The notes under the pieces: generated by a model
What the model was told of the DNA's origin: nothing
Databases searched by the model: none
Seen by the model: the letters and a program-made list of their open reading frames with translations, nothing else
DNA from: Thysanoteuthis rhombus
Lineage: Eukaryota > Mollusca > Cephalopoda > Oegopsida > Thysanoteuthidae
Assembly (NCBI GenBank): GCA_963457665.1
Contig: OY735222.1
Span: forward strand, 34,799,891-34,863,890
Reading direction: 5' to 3'
DNA length: 64,000 nucleotides
Program-made: the position numbers and the translations under genes
Shown: positions 10,930-23,896 of the stretch, in pieces
How positions within the stretch are numbered: the stretch's first letter is position 1
Layout of the letters: the number at the start of each line of letters is the position of its first letter

Positions 10930-11400
10930 GGCACACCCAGGCCCCCAGATGAACTATGAAAAGTCTTGGAAAAAGATTTTTGAAGATTTATCTCATGTTG
11001 CATCAGGCATACGAGGAGAATTCTGACACTGAAAAAGTACCTGCTGTCCGTGAAGTTTCCGAAGAAGGAATCTGTAAAAGTTCCAGACACATCATTTCAA
11101 AAGATGAACTGATGATGAATAGTTTTGCCGCCAAATATTTGCAGCGTCTGCCGATAGATGGAAAAGTGAAGCATGAGACAAGTCTTATCACCCAGCCGCC
11201 ATTCTATCCGCATTTGGTTCCAGCTTTCTTTTTTTCTACAAAAATCTCAAATTCGCAATGATAAATCGAAGATTTCAGACGAAAAGAGATGAGGCCTGAA
11301 CGTAATCCTTCAAAATGCATTCCAGACTTTGAAAAACGCTAAGAACAATGCATCGACATGACGTTGTATGGTAGAGTTATACATCTGTTTTGGAAAGAAA
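10930..11400 (+). mobile_element. mariner-like transposase remnant
   Basis: The frame at 10956-11261 ends with QPPFYPHLVPAFFFSTK, aligning to the mariner motif around the third catalytic Asp (QPPYSPDLAPCDFFLFPK in family members). The Asp is replaced by His, so catalysis is lost. After stops, [14 protein letters not shown] (about 11300-11345) matches the mariner C-terminal region. Microsatellite DNA truncates it at 11421. Confidence 0.65.
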
Positions 11401-11419
11401 AAGTTCAGTTTCTTTTCGG

Positions 11420-11420
<1 letters not shown>

Positions 11421-11499
<79 letters not shown>

Positions 11500-11504
11500 A
11501 TATA

Positions 11505-11592
<88 letters not shown>
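11421..11592. repeat. (CA)n(TA)n microsatellite
   Basis: CA to 11431, then TA with scattered GTA/CA interruptions. Tyr-Ile frames here on both strands are artefacts. Confidence 0.95.
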
Positions 11593-11596
<4 letters not shown>

Positions 11597-11715
11597 ACGA
11601 GTGTATTCATTGAATTCTCAGAACTACATTTGAAAAGATTGAATAGTTTTGTCTGTTTTGTAATTAGAAATTACAAAAAAATCGATAAATCACATCGAAA
11701 ACATAGTTTCAATGT

Positions 11716-11945
11716 TCGGCAACAGTACTCAGGAAAATCTTTCATCGCGTTCTCTTACAAGGACCCATGAATATATATGTATGCACGCATGCACAAAAAG
11801 ATAGATTTATCCCTTCACCTCCTTTTCTATCGAGAAAAGTATTAATCAAGCCCGTGAGAGGAATTCTTTTAGTTTGGTTTGATAGTTGTTAACCACTGCA
11901 GATGGTGGGAGTTGGAGGTAGTTTCTCTTACGCGCACTTGAACAA
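11716..11945 (+). repeat. left arm of a ~220 bp inverted repeat
   Basis: Reads CTCAGGAAAATCTTTCATCG through AAGTATTAATCAAGCCCGTG to GTAGTTTCTCTTACGCGCAC. The same sequence, roughly nine bases in ten identical by eye, occurs in reverse complement at 14000-14228. The shared minus-frame peptide ARKRNYLQLPPSAVVNNYQ is found in both arms. Confidence 0.75.
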
Positions 11946-11987
11946 GGATTGATATATTTCGGCGGGGATGTGTGGCTAATTGCGTGC

Positions 11988-11990
<3 letters not shown>

Positions 11991-12071
<81 letters not shown>
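11991..12071. repeat. (TA)n microsatellite
   Basis: Uninterrupted TA run of about 80 bases, inside the inverted-repeat-bounded segment. Confidence 0.95.
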
Positions 12072-12072
<1 letters not shown>

Positions 12073-12685
12073 AAAAATGGCATTTGTATATATAAATCAA
12101 TTTGTTATGTTAGGTTTTGAAGTGCTGTCATTTATCAGCTCTTGCTAAACCCGTCGTAAATTTAAATTTGTTACATTTTATCAATTTACTTTCAAATATA
12201 ATTTTGAAGTTGGAGGATAGGACAGAAATTGTCACAAGTAAGTGTAAGTAGAAAAATACACGAAGGCAGAAATCAAAAATCAAAATTCAGAGAATCATAT
12301 ATACACGATCATAGTTGGTCCGAGCACGTGTGCTATTCTGCTGCTAATTGTTTCGGCTTGTAAGCCTCTGAGGGGATTTCAGGGAAATCTACCTGGACAT
12401 TTCCCGCGTGGATTCAGCACTACTGCGCAGTTTCTTCTTTTTTTTTCAAGAGTTTTTCGTTTCCTTTGTCGCCTTCCAGTGTTATCTGTCATTTCTCATC
12501 TCTAACTCTGTCGTGCACCTTGTACTCAACTGAAGCTGCCAAGGCAAACTGGTCGTTCTTGGAAAGGCCCCCAAAAGATCCGTCTGCAGCAAATGAGAGT
12601 AAATAATTGAAACAAGGACATTATGGATATCAGCTTCAAATTTAAATTTTTATCCTTTTTATTCATATGTATATGATTAATAATT
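12072..12685. other. unassigned; contains a PLE-terminus-like stem motif
   Basis: No gene. Minus strand at 12366-12349 reads GGCTTACAAGCCGAAAC, a short stem followed by GAAAC, a pattern also seen at 52.2 and 60.2 kb. The full hammerhead core is absent here. Confidence 0.35.
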
Positions 12686-12830
12686 GTATCATCCACAGAC
12701 AGCTATTTCGTTGTATTAGAACTCTTCAGTGCGGCTATAGACTATCCAATATCCCTTCCAGTATTGCGACGTAGGATCGAGACCTTTGCTTCAGACCCAG
12801 AGGCAGATAATCTACCCTAGCCCTACGCGT
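12686..12830 (-). mobile_element. SINE-B copy (tRNA-derived)
   Basis: Shares TGTATCATCCACAGACAGC and the following ~130 bases with copies at 20.5 and 54.0 kb. On the minus strand a degraded A box lies near 12820 and a B-box-like GGTCTCGATCC near 12775. 3' end faces left. Confidence 0.65.
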
Positions 12831-13999
12831 ATATGTATATCCCTGTCTTCATTCCAGAATATTTTCCTTATTTTTTCCATTCAAAGATAACACAGCCAAG
12901 ATTCCTACCCCTCAAAGGAATATCAACCGAAAGGAATCTTCCAAAAGTTATTAAAAAAACTGGTCTAATTCGGCAGCTTTTCAGAATTAAAGAAAATGCT
13001 TTCTTTTAAATTCGTCTTTTGAATGAAAGGATCAAACGATTTGTCCGACAGACCAGAACACCATAATTGAAATCGTCGACAATTGGTTCCTTGGTTATGA
13101 GTTCACTCAGAAGATCTTTGTCAGATGTTTCTATTGAATTAACTTCTACATAAATGGTTCGGTATGTGACTAAAGATTCTTTCGCTTTCTTTTCCAGATT
13201 ACAACAATTCGCTCGTATGTCATTTCATGTTTTCTGCAACCTCGAAAAAGTACAAAGACCGTCTGCTTCTCTTTTCTTATTTGAAAGCAAATTCTGTTTC
13301 TGAGATAGCCTTGTAACGACTTTTCATTCAAGTTCAGTTTTAATTCCTACTTATCTTGAATTTTTGGGTTGCATTGATTTCGATGTAAAATCGAATTAAA
13401 CGAGCCATCTTGCACACAGCATAGTTCTGTAGGAGAAGACAGAAAATATTCCATCTTTTCAACTGAAAAAACCATTATCTCCCTAGATAAAACTCTCTTT
13501 TGTATACTTTTTCACTTTTCAAATTTAGCTCTTACAATCATTTCATGTATAGATGGAATTTCTGAATGGTTGTCTCCGATTTGAAACCGAATAAAAGTAT
13601 GTGCTTGTTAGCCTTAGACAAAACATCATATAGGGAATAGTTCTTACTGTCTGATTTATTTACGCGTTGCTCGGACGCAAGATACGGACTTTGTTCACTA
13701 CTTTGCGACGGGTAAGTTAATCGTAGCTGAAGTTGGCGTGAAAATCTAAGGATTGCCGTTCATGATCCTTACGGGCATGGTCTTTTTTTTTCGACGGTTG
13801 GAGTCTTCTCAACGATATCCCAAGCAACTGGTGGCAATGGTTGGTTGAAATGCTATCCATCCTAAGGACAAGAATCAAAAGAGTAAAACAATTGTTTGGG
13901 TGATTGCAGATTGATCAATCCGACCAATGAATTTTATTTCATTCCTATACAAGAAGACTATTTCCCAAACCAGAAAACGGAAACAAGGACAATCGCATC
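12831..13999. other. interior of the inverted-repeat-bounded segment
   Basis: The only notable frame is minus strand 13224-13006, 72 codons with no Met, containing YVEVNSIETSDKDLLSELIT and ending in TAA. I recognise no domain. It could be a chance frame, an exon, or a fragment of a transposon protein. Confidence 0.35.
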
Positions 14000-14228
14000 A
14001 CTATGCGCACGTAAGAGAAACTACCTCCAACTTCCACCATCTGCAGTGGTTAACAACTATCAAACCAAACTAAAAGAATTCCCCTCACGGGCTTGATTAA
14101 TACTTTTCTCGATAGACAAGGTGGTGAAGGGATAAATCTATCTTTTTATGCATACGTGCATACATATATACATTGGTCCATGTTAAAGAACGCGATCAAA
14201 GATTTTCCTGAGTGTTGATACCGAAAAA
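14000..14228 (-). repeat. right arm of the ~220 bp inverted repeat
   Basis: Reverse complement of 11716-11945, including AAGTATTAATCAAGCCCGTG. Together the arms bracket about 2.05 kb. This could be a DNA transposon with long terminal inverted repeats or two opposite insertions of one dispersed repeat; no target-site duplication is apparent. Confidence 0.75.
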
Positions 14229-15770
14229 TTCGACGTAGACTTGTCAGAACGTCCATCGTTCCGAAGCTTTTTGACCTGAGAATGTAGCCAGACAATAGGG
14301 CTAGGTTCGCTAGTCTCTGGACGTTATACACGTTCTTGTTGGATTATTGTGACGCCAGCAACAGCTGATGGAACTCAGCACGAGAGTGCGGTGGTTACGG
14401 AAAACAGATTGTGGGTCGCCCTTCAAGAATGAAATTAGGTCGTTTTCCATCAGCAGATGCCATTGTATCAGCAACCCTGTACTGTTACCCACTTAGAAAT
14501 TGACCTGACTACAATTAACAAAATCCAAGGCTTCAAGGAAAGCTTGTTTCCATGAGTCTGATCGTCGTGATGATGGTTCTGAAGAAACATCTGTGACCGC
14601 TTTCTAGCAATGCTGTTCGGTTTTGGAATGTTGTTTTTGGATCTTGTTGGCAAATTGGTGGCTCATTTACATCAGACGTGATCAGTTTCTGACCCAAAAT
14701 GCCACACATGTGTACGGCAATCGGTTCGAGTCCTCGTTCAAAGAATTATTCATCTCAGAGGTGTGAAATTTGCTCTCGAACCCTTCTTTCTCCTTGGTTA
14801 AAAGAATCAGTGGAATGGATGCAGCATCCAGCTTCATTATTTTGATCGTTATTTCTGTAATCATCCGACATGGTTTTATTTTTATGCACATCTGATTTCC
14901 TTGCTGACTTGTATTGTTTTGGAAACTTTCTGATTTATTTCATCAACTTTCCTTGGCCCTCTTTGAGAAATCTCAATCGGCTATCGATGAAGAGAGTGTG
15001 ACAAAAAGTCGCTAAGGGTATAACACCCTTGTCACCGAGACAAATAATAGGCCTGGAGTGGTGGCAAAGAGGGATTCATTCTATAATCAGAACAATTTTG
15101 TTAAGTTTAATTTTGTGTTGGGGTTTCCTCCTCATATTTCCACTATTTTTAGGGGTGTCCTTATCTATGGTTATATCTAAACAAATTGAAATTGGGAGTT
15201 AATAAATAGATAGATATCCATAATTTTGTTGTTCACTTTCATGCTGTTGCAATCGATGGACAGCTGTTTTTTTTTTTTTGTGTTTTCATTTTGCTTTCAA
15301 ATTCACCAAGAGTGCTGATTTTCATAATTATTTTTTTAATCAATTTTTAAGGTTTATTTATCCTTTTCCGTCTTGGCATGAATTGGGGTCAAGGACGTTA
15401 TTTTCAACTGAGTCAGTGATTCTGGGTGGTGTGTATGATGAATTGATGTTTTCGTTGAATTTGATACCGGTGTCGGGTTTGTTTGTGTTACCTTGAGAGG
15501 GTTAGGGTTGGTGTCAGGGTTGGTGTCAGGGTTGGTTTTGTTTGGATTTTTAAGATTGGTGAATGGGTGTCCGTGTTTTGGTTGTTTTTTATGGTATGAA
15601 TGGGGATGTGAGTGAATTCAAAGTAAGTTTGAAATTAGTAATCATTAATTAGTTAAGATTAGTGATGGGATTTTCGTAGAATATTTATCATGATTATTGT
15701 TGTTGGTGTTAGGAATATGTCTTGAAGGTAACATCATCTGCAATATACATTATAAGTAATTGTTCAGCAT
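14229..15770. other. unassigned sequence
   Basis: No recognisable domain. Near 15492-15535 there are three copies of a GGGTTGGTGTCA-like unit. Minus frames at 14146-14891 are short and unassigned. Confidence 0.45.
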
Positions 15771-15773
15771 TGA

Positions 15774-15935
<162 letters not shown>

Positions 15936-16018
15936 GTGATCTAAACGTATAGGGATATTTAATGAATATCACATGCTTATTACTGCAGTGCAATATTTAC
16001 AATTAATATAGATTCAGG

Positions 16019-16278
16019 TAGTTTAAAAGGAAGATAAGTGTAGGAACAAATTTATTGGTATTTTTTCGGGTGGTTTATATGAAGGATAGGAGTAGGAAAG
16101 AGTGAACTGGTATTTATTTGGGTGGTTTATATGAAATATATGTGTAGGATCAGATTCATTGGTATTCATTCGGATGGTTTACATGGAGGATAGGGAGAGG
16201 AACGAATTCATCAGTATTTATTCAGGTTGTTTATATGAAGGATAGGAGTAGGGTTGAATTTATCGATATTTATTCGTT
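16019..16278 (+). repeat. 52-bp minisatellite, five units
   Basis: Units start at 16019, 16071, 16123, 16175 and 16227, each exactly 52 bases. Consensus begins TGGTTTATATGAAGGATAGG and ends TATTTATTCGGG. Spacing is invariant despite base changes, so divergence is by substitution, not indels. No coding frame runs through. Confidence 0.9.
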
Positions 16279-16872
16279 CGTTGTTTTTTTAGAGTATGTG
16301 CGGGAATGAATGCGTGCTTTGATCTTTATTTTCTTCATTTTATATATTAACAAAGCGGTTTTGTATCAGACCGTCAATACTGGTGAATACAATGAGAATT
16401 GAATCCATTGGAAACGGCCAGCAAGTTTAGCTTGCCGTACCACGTACGTTACTATCTTTTTACCCCATTAAATCTAGAGAAAGACATTACGGATATATTT
16501 GGATTGAGATATTTTCTTCTTTCTGAAAAATACTTACTTTGTTCACCAGGAATCGTGCATAGACTAAAATGATGGACAGGGGGTATTCTTATGAGCCATA
16601 TTTTTCACCCATGAGCCGAAGATTCAAGTGATATTGACAGCGAACTAACAAAATCACTCTGTTCGTTATTAAGGTACATAGATGAACTTTTACCCCAATT
16701 CTGACGTAAATTTTTTTTTTATATCAGGATAAATGATAATTTGTGTTTTGGAAGAAGTACTGAAAACCTTACTCACACCGTGGTTGGGGATGTTCGTAGG
16801 TAGGGGCACACACAAGCGCATTGGTATGTAACTACAACTGTTTGTACGTAAAAATGTGTTCGTGTGGTGACC
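16279..16872. other. unassigned; weak tRNA-like B box
   Basis: Minus strand near 16450-16400 has GGATTCAATTCTC, a B-box-like word, with a poor A box upstream. Otherwise nothing recognisable. Confidence 0.35.
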
Positions 16873-17213
16873 GGTCAAAAAGCATCGGGACAAAAGGCAT
16901 CAGTCAAAAGAACAACAATGTAGTACAGACTACTGCAAGTTACAATCTTGAAAGACATCAGTCAGAAGAACATCATTGTAGAACGAATATTTTCACTGAA
17001 AATTAAGTAAATTTATAAAATCACATTATGACTGTTATTCTTTACACTTAGATAATATCGAATTTGATTACTTGATTAGTACAAATTCATTTGAAATATT
17101 CGTACTACATTGTTATCGTTTTGACCGATGCCTTTTGACCGAACACGATTGTAACTTGCAGTAGTCCGTACTATACTGTTGTCCTTTTAATTGATGCTTT
17201 TTGGTTTGATGCC
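16873..17213. mobile_element. foldback element with internal short repeats
   Basis: Left arm 16873-16994 and right arm 17093-17213 are imperfect reverse complements sharing GACTACTGCAAGTTACAATC and CATTGTAG(T)A. Each arm holds two or more copies of a GTCAAAAGGCATC-like word. The ~98 bp centre is AT-rich and non-coding. Likely a non-autonomous DNA element. Its right end lies about 5 bases from the (TCA)n tail of an RTE copy. Confidence 0.65.
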
Positions 17214-17216
17214 TCT

Positions 17217-17655
17217 TTCATCATCATCAGTCTTTTAGCGTCCGTCGTTGGACATAGACCTTCCCCAGGATTTGCCACACTTCTCTATCATGGGCGTCAC
17301 GGAGCCAGTACTTCCTGAACTTGTCTAGCTCGTCTCTCCATCTAACATTTTGCCGGCCTCGGTTGCGCATGTGGTCCCGGGGAATCCATGTTGTGAGTCG
17401 CGATGTCCATCGATTGTCTGCCATTCTTGCAACATGGCCAGCCCACCGCCATTTGAGATTTTTTATGGATTCTATGATGTTTCTAACTCTTGTCTTTTCC
17501 CGGATGTACTGTGCTGTTTTGTGGTCTCTCCATGTGAGGCCCAGCATTATTCTTTCATGTGCACGTTGCATGGTTCTCAGTTTACGGGTCTGTCTCTTGG
17601 TCAAGTTCCATGTTTCAGCTCTATAAGTGACTATTGGGAGGATGCATTGGTTATA
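17217..17655 (-). mobile_element. RTE-clade LINE 3' end, well preserved
   Basis: Open on the minus strand for about 140 codons: NQCILPIVTY, AETWNLTKRQTRKLRTMQRA, HERIMLGLTWRDHKTAQYIR, NLKWRWAGHVARMADNRW, TTWIPRDHMRNRGRQNVRW, DKFRKYWLRDAHDREVWQIL. This is the C-terminal region after the RT thumb of RTE elements, and ends LKD before a (TGA)n tail, seen as (TCA)n at 17218-17229. The copy is 5' truncated, as is usual for target-primed insertion. Its intact frame makes it one of the younger copies in the window. Confidence 0.9.
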
Positions 17656-18940
17656 CGGATTCAAATAAAAATACATATACATGCATTGAAAGAAAAAGAA
17701 TGTTCTCCTATGTACAGGAAAAGGATGAAAATAGTTGATTAATGTCTTATTTTCATATCAATCAGCATGATATGCTTGGAAACAGAATTAATATTGAAAA
17801 ATATCGAATTATTGATAAATTCTACGATGGTTCTCGATTGTTGAATGCAGATTCGCTACAAGTACGTCTTGGGAGTTACCAGAATTGTCTATGTTCCGAA
17901 GTTTTTATACACATTTACACAAGGCTGTATATACATTTACATATTAGTACTTCAAATAGAGAAATTTATAAGCAAAAACATCTTAGTTGCCGTTCTTGAT
18001 ATTCCCAAAACAAAATGGAGAAAAGCCCAACTAGATATTCAGCGGACCAACTTCGGCAGATAACAAATGTCTAATAAATCCTTGTCATGAACATACACTC
18101 TTGCCCTGACCCAGCGACCATGGACGCTCCCCTAAAATCAAGAGGTACGATAGTTCAACTTACTTATCAGCCAAACTGGGCCACATTTGCCTTGTTATTA
18201 CTTCTTGTACGGTACAAGTTTGAAATCTTGTCCCCGGAAAAGGGTGTGGTGTTTCCCAGGTCTAAACACTATCATAGTGAGAAAAGTAAAACTTTAGACC
18301 ATTGTATTTTGTTGAGGAAAGGTTTATCTTTATTCTCTAATATACAGGATGGGCGAGAGTCACAGGTCCGTATCACTTTCCCGAATCTCTTTTGACAGCT
18401 GACTAATTCGTCGCACCTTGATTGGCTACCTGATCATTTCCTTTAGTCATCGCGTTACCATGTGGTGAATTATCCAGAAACAAAAGGGGTCGATTTGAGG
18501 GCTCTCTTCAATATTCCATAATATTTCCAAAATCACCGGTTAACTCTTTATTTTCATAACAAGTGTGACGGGGTTATTTTTACGGGACTCTATTTCTACA
18601 ATTTATGGGGAAAAAAATCTAGTGTAAACTTTGTACCATACATTTTATCTATGTACGATGAAGTTTAGTATTTAACATACATATATCAAAAGTATTATAT
18701 AGTAGGCATAAACAATTTTTAACTATGAAAAATTATGATCGATATTATAACACGAGAACAGATAATGCGACAGAAATAATACAATCTTTATTTGGCTCAG
18801 TTGAGTTCACGTCTGAATTTTGATTTTAGGGAAACTGATGGAGTGGAAATTTGAATTTACTAAGGACACGAAACAAGTTTCAAACGAGTGTTACCTTAGG
18901 TTTTGCTGCTCTGCAGTATGTCAAATAAAATTTTCAATGT
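17656..18940. other. unassigned sequence
   Basis: A 102-codon frame at 18087-18395 has no recognisable motif and may be chance. No RNA gene seen. Confidence 0.45.
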
Positions 18941-18944
18941 AATA

Positions 18945-19005
18945 AAACGCAATTTATAATTTTTTTGTCAGATCATATACGTCCATTTCTTAATACATAA
19001 CTGTC
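18945..19005 (+). mobile_element. SINE-A tail fragment
   Basis: GCAATTTATAAT...GTCAGATCATAT..GTCCATTTCTTAA matches the end of the SINE-A tail. It precedes the fuller copy at 19095 in the same orientation. Confidence 0.55.
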
Positions 19006-19094
19006 GTGTTGAAAGAAACAGATAGAGCAGATATAGACAAAGAATAAACAAGATGAAGATTGGGAGTGAAATCAATTATTTTTGGCCTTTGCAC

Positions 19095-19330
19095 TACCGT
19101 TTAGCTCAATAAGAAGAGCAACGCTCCGTTGGAGCGACTCCCCTATCGGTCGCAGGGTTCAATTCCTGCATCACTCATTTTATTTAATTGTTTATTCTAT
19201 TTACGCTGTCTAAGCCAAGTGATATGTTAACCATGTGATGATGGGATATCATTTCAGATAAGAGTTCCTATATAATATGACGCAATTTATAATCATTCTG
19301 TCACATCATATATCCATTTCTAAACACACA
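19095..19330 (+). mobile_element. SINE-A, most complete copy
   Basis: tRNA-like head with A box TAGCTCAATAAGAAGAG and B box GGTTCAATTCC, followed by a ~150 bp conserved tail (TTTATTCTATTTACGCTGTC ... ATAATCATTCTGTCACATCA ... ATATCCATTTCT) and a CA/TA simple tail. The head would drive Pol III transcription. This copy serves as reference for those at 4.5, 21.1, 27.8 and 44.2 kb. Confidence 0.8.
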
Positions 19331-20450
19331 CACACATACACATGCACATGCACACACAGATATATATATATATGAGAGACAATCTAGCTAGAAAGATATG
19401 AAAGTGTGTGTGCACTGATTACTTAGATGAAATTGATTTAATTATCTCCCCGATCTCCGTTTGGATTCCATCAGAAATCAACATTCCTGATTCGATTCGT
19501 CAGATAATGCAACAAGCATTCCTTGAAAGACGGTTGTGTAATCTTGATAGAACATTTTGTCAATATTTGCAAAAAGGCTTTGGAAGCAGCTCCACAGCCG
19601 TTCGCATTCATACCAAACAAATGGTGATTGTGTGATGGTTTGATTGATTCCAATTCCCAAATTTGTTTCAAGATATTTCTGACTGTGAAATACCAAAATC
19701 GAAAGCTCATCCTCGATAAAGATTTCGAGTCAATTCGAAAGATGATGTTTCCTCAGCTTCTTCTGTTGATGGACGACCAGAAAGTTTGGGTTCGATAGAA
19801 CATCTGTTCCATAATATTTTGAGAAATATCATTGAATGCCTCCGAAATGTTGTTCTCGTGTGCCTCTCAGAAATTGTTCTTCCATTTGCCGAATCATCAA
19901 ACAAACATTTGTTATAAGAATCTGATCAACTGAAGAAATGAGATTAATAGGAAAAGGGAATCGGAAATATATTATTCTGTTCCGGGATTTCGTCGGAAAA
20001 AAAGAGAGAAACAAAACAATAAGTTCTCTCCTGTATACATTGCACGTGCGTGCGTACAAGCACATGCCCAATGTATGAGGGTCGTACAAGAGGCACAAGG
20101 CCTTCAAATTGCAAGCTCAGAAATGATTTAACTCACTAAACGCACGATAGACTGTGAGACTAGATTGCTAACCATTGATACTCGACAGTTACCAAAATGG
20201 ATATTAGTTTTTTTTATTTCTAAAAGGATTTTTGAGTGTCATGGTTCTTTATCTATAATTTTCTACTTTTGTTCTTGTAGTGATGCATTTTGTTGAAGAT
20301 ATATTTGCATAAAAAGAATACCATAGTGGTAATACTTTTAGACACAACAGAATTTTCTTCTCAGTTTTCTTCTAAGGTGAGGCGCTTAGAATTTGCTGCA
20401 TCCAATATAGGCATCAGATTAGGATACCGTTGAAAATAGCTTAATTAATG
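19331..20450. other. unassigned sequence
   Basis: CA/TA residues to about 19375, then no recognisable feature. Minus frames at 19471-20107 give peptides without a motif I can name. Confidence 0.45.
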
Positions 20451-20452
20451 CA

Positions 20453-20454
<2 letters not shown>

Positions 20455-20520
<66 letters not shown>
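20455..20520. repeat. (TA)n microsatellite at SINE-B 3' end
   Basis: Pure TA, joining the 3' end of the minus-strand SINE-B directly. Confidence 0.95.
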
Positions 20521-20888
<368 letters not shown>

Positions 20889-21039
20889 AAATAAAGATAT
20901 ATACAGTAAATTCTATATATTTGTTCTTAATTTCTTCATTATTTAAGAGGGTCCATTACTTCATGCAACCAGAAATAAAAGTTTATTTAGAAAATCTTAT
21001 TTAGTGAGACAACAGTTAACTATTGTATATATTGTGTTA

Positions 21040-21290
21040 CAATTGTAACATTACACGGTGAATGTATCATTTGACCTGAACAATGGAAATAGAATAAATA
21101 ATTAAAGATTGCTCTTACCAATTCCCAGCAGCAGATCCACTTTCTTCAATTGATCATCCTATTTATGTTGTCTAGGCCAAATGATACATTCACTGCGTAG
21201 TAACAAAAGATCATTTCAGATAGAGTTTCAAAAATGATGTAAGCGATTAATAATCATTTCTGTCGGATTAGATATGCATTTTTTTAGTAA
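21040..21290. mobile_element. SINE-A pair, head to head
   Basis: 21040-21115 is a minus-strand tail part (TACACGGTGAATGTATCATT) and 21137-21290 a plus-strand tail (GTCTAGGCCAAATGATACAT...). About 55 bases of each are reverse complements, separated by a ~25 bp centre. Same arrangement as at 4489-4710. Confidence 0.65.
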
Positions 21291-22238
<948 letters not shown>

Positions 22239-22291
22239 AAATTCTCAATTGAGGTTGGCAGTTTCTTATGTTGGTTATGAATTGATACAAC

Positions 22292-22359
<68 letters not shown>

Positions 22360-22393
22360 TATAAATATATATATATGAATATATATATATATT

Positions 22394-22429
<36 letters not shown>

Positions 22430-22452
22430 CATACATACACACACACACACAG

Positions 22453-22521
<69 letters not shown>

Positions 22522-22597
22522 AATATATATATATATATAAATTCTCAATTTAGGTCGGCAGTTTCTTATGTTGGTTATGAATTCATACAACATTATA

Positions 22598-22600
<3 letters not shown>
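22239..22600 (+). repeat. 60-bp direct duplication, 300-bp period, around a TA tract
   Basis: ATTCTCAATT(G/T)AGGT(T/C)GGCAG...CAACATTATATA occurs at 22241-22300 and again at 22541-22600, exactly 300 bases apart, with (TA)n/(CA)n after each. The tract between runs 22296-22538. This is a tandem duplication of unique sequence plus microsatellite, or an assembly artefact. Confidence 0.85.
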
Positions 22601-22675
<75 letters not shown>

Positions 22676-22724
22676 TATATACATATACATATATATATAC
22701 ATATATACATATACATATATAAAC

Positions 22725-22776
<52 letters not shown>

Positions 22777-22850
22777 TCATATACATATATGTATATATAT
22801 ATATATGTATATGTGTGTGTGTGTGTCTGTGCGTGTATATGTATATGTAC
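22593..22850. repeat. interrupted (TA)n(TG)n microsatellite
   Basis: TA with frequent CA and GTA interruptions, ending in TG/GTATA. Confidence 0.9.
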
Positions 22851-23785
22851 GTGCGTTCTTGTCAGTGATACTGCATTCTCGAACTAGAAATATCCTCAGA
22901 GAAACACAACAGGGAATACGTGGTTGAAACGTAGTGAACTAATGAACGTATAAACAAGGGAAATAGTCCGATCATATCATACACAATGAATATACTTATA
23001 ATTAGATTTTTTGTAAGTCAATCAAAAATATCATACGTCTAAAAATCATGATAACGATTATCAAAAGACTTAGTCGTGAGATAATCCAAATAGCGACTGC
23101 ATGTTGCCAATTTCGACTAAGATGAGTCCAGATGTTAGATATTGCTATTTCGATTTTAAAGAAATGTTCCAATATTTTCGATTATTATTAATTCATATCA
23201 CTACTTATTAATGCTCATTTTATTATCTTTTATCATTCATTCGAATGCGAGTGATGATAATAATTATTTGTCCTTCTGTGAATTGAACTCTATTCTTGAT
23301 ATGTAGACTTCCTAATTCTTTTTTGCCTGAGAGGTTATTGACTTTCAATATTAAACTAAAATGACATTTAATTTGATTTTCATGATAACAGAAATTAACG
23401 AACTGACCTCTTCATATCAATTGATATTTACGTCAGGGAGAAAAGAGTTATATGTTTTATACCACCATTTTGGGGACACTAAAAGGAATCCCTAATATTT
23501 CATAGGGATGACAAGACGACTGATGATCCTCACCACCATTTTATTGACATTTAACCTTCTTTCTAAAGGGATAAGCATTTTTCATTTGGCCAATTTGTTG
23601 GATCATTATTTTATGATGACATTCCATCCGAAAAAAATTACTTCTGAACAAGGATAATATATTTTGACACTCGTTTTCTATACCTACGGCCTTTTCACTA
23701 TTCATTATATTCTGTTCAAGTCTCTGCAACCGTCCAGTCATTTGCAGAATAGCTTATACGACAATATCTCACATGAACTTCCCTA
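22851..23785. other. unassigned sequence
   Basis: AT-rich; no gene, repeat family or RNA recognised. Confidence 0.5.
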
Positions 23786-23823
23786 GCTATCTATCTATCC
23801 ATCTATCTATCTCAATCAGTTCA

Positions 23824-23896
<73 letters not shown>

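Noticed and set aside
15492-15535. TTAGGG-containing repeat, possible interstitial telomere
   Set aside because: Only one TTAGGG; the repeated word is GGGTTGGTGTCA, three copies.
16388-16450. tRNA-derived SINE on the minus strand
   Set aside because: B box imperfect and A box poor; noted only in the stretch entry.
18087-18395. 102-codon frame as a small gene
   Set aside because: No recognisable motif, signal peptide or context; overlaps nothing that supports coding.
19095-19180. Functional tRNA gene
   Set aside because: A and B boxes are present but cloverleaf pairing is poor and a conserved SINE tail follows; called a SINE.
22249-22786. Long Tyr/Ile open frames on both strands
   Set aside because: They are translations of (TA)n/(CA)n tracts, open in several frames at once; same for similar frames at 11.4, 20.8, 21.3, 41.6, 43.7 and 50.9 kb.
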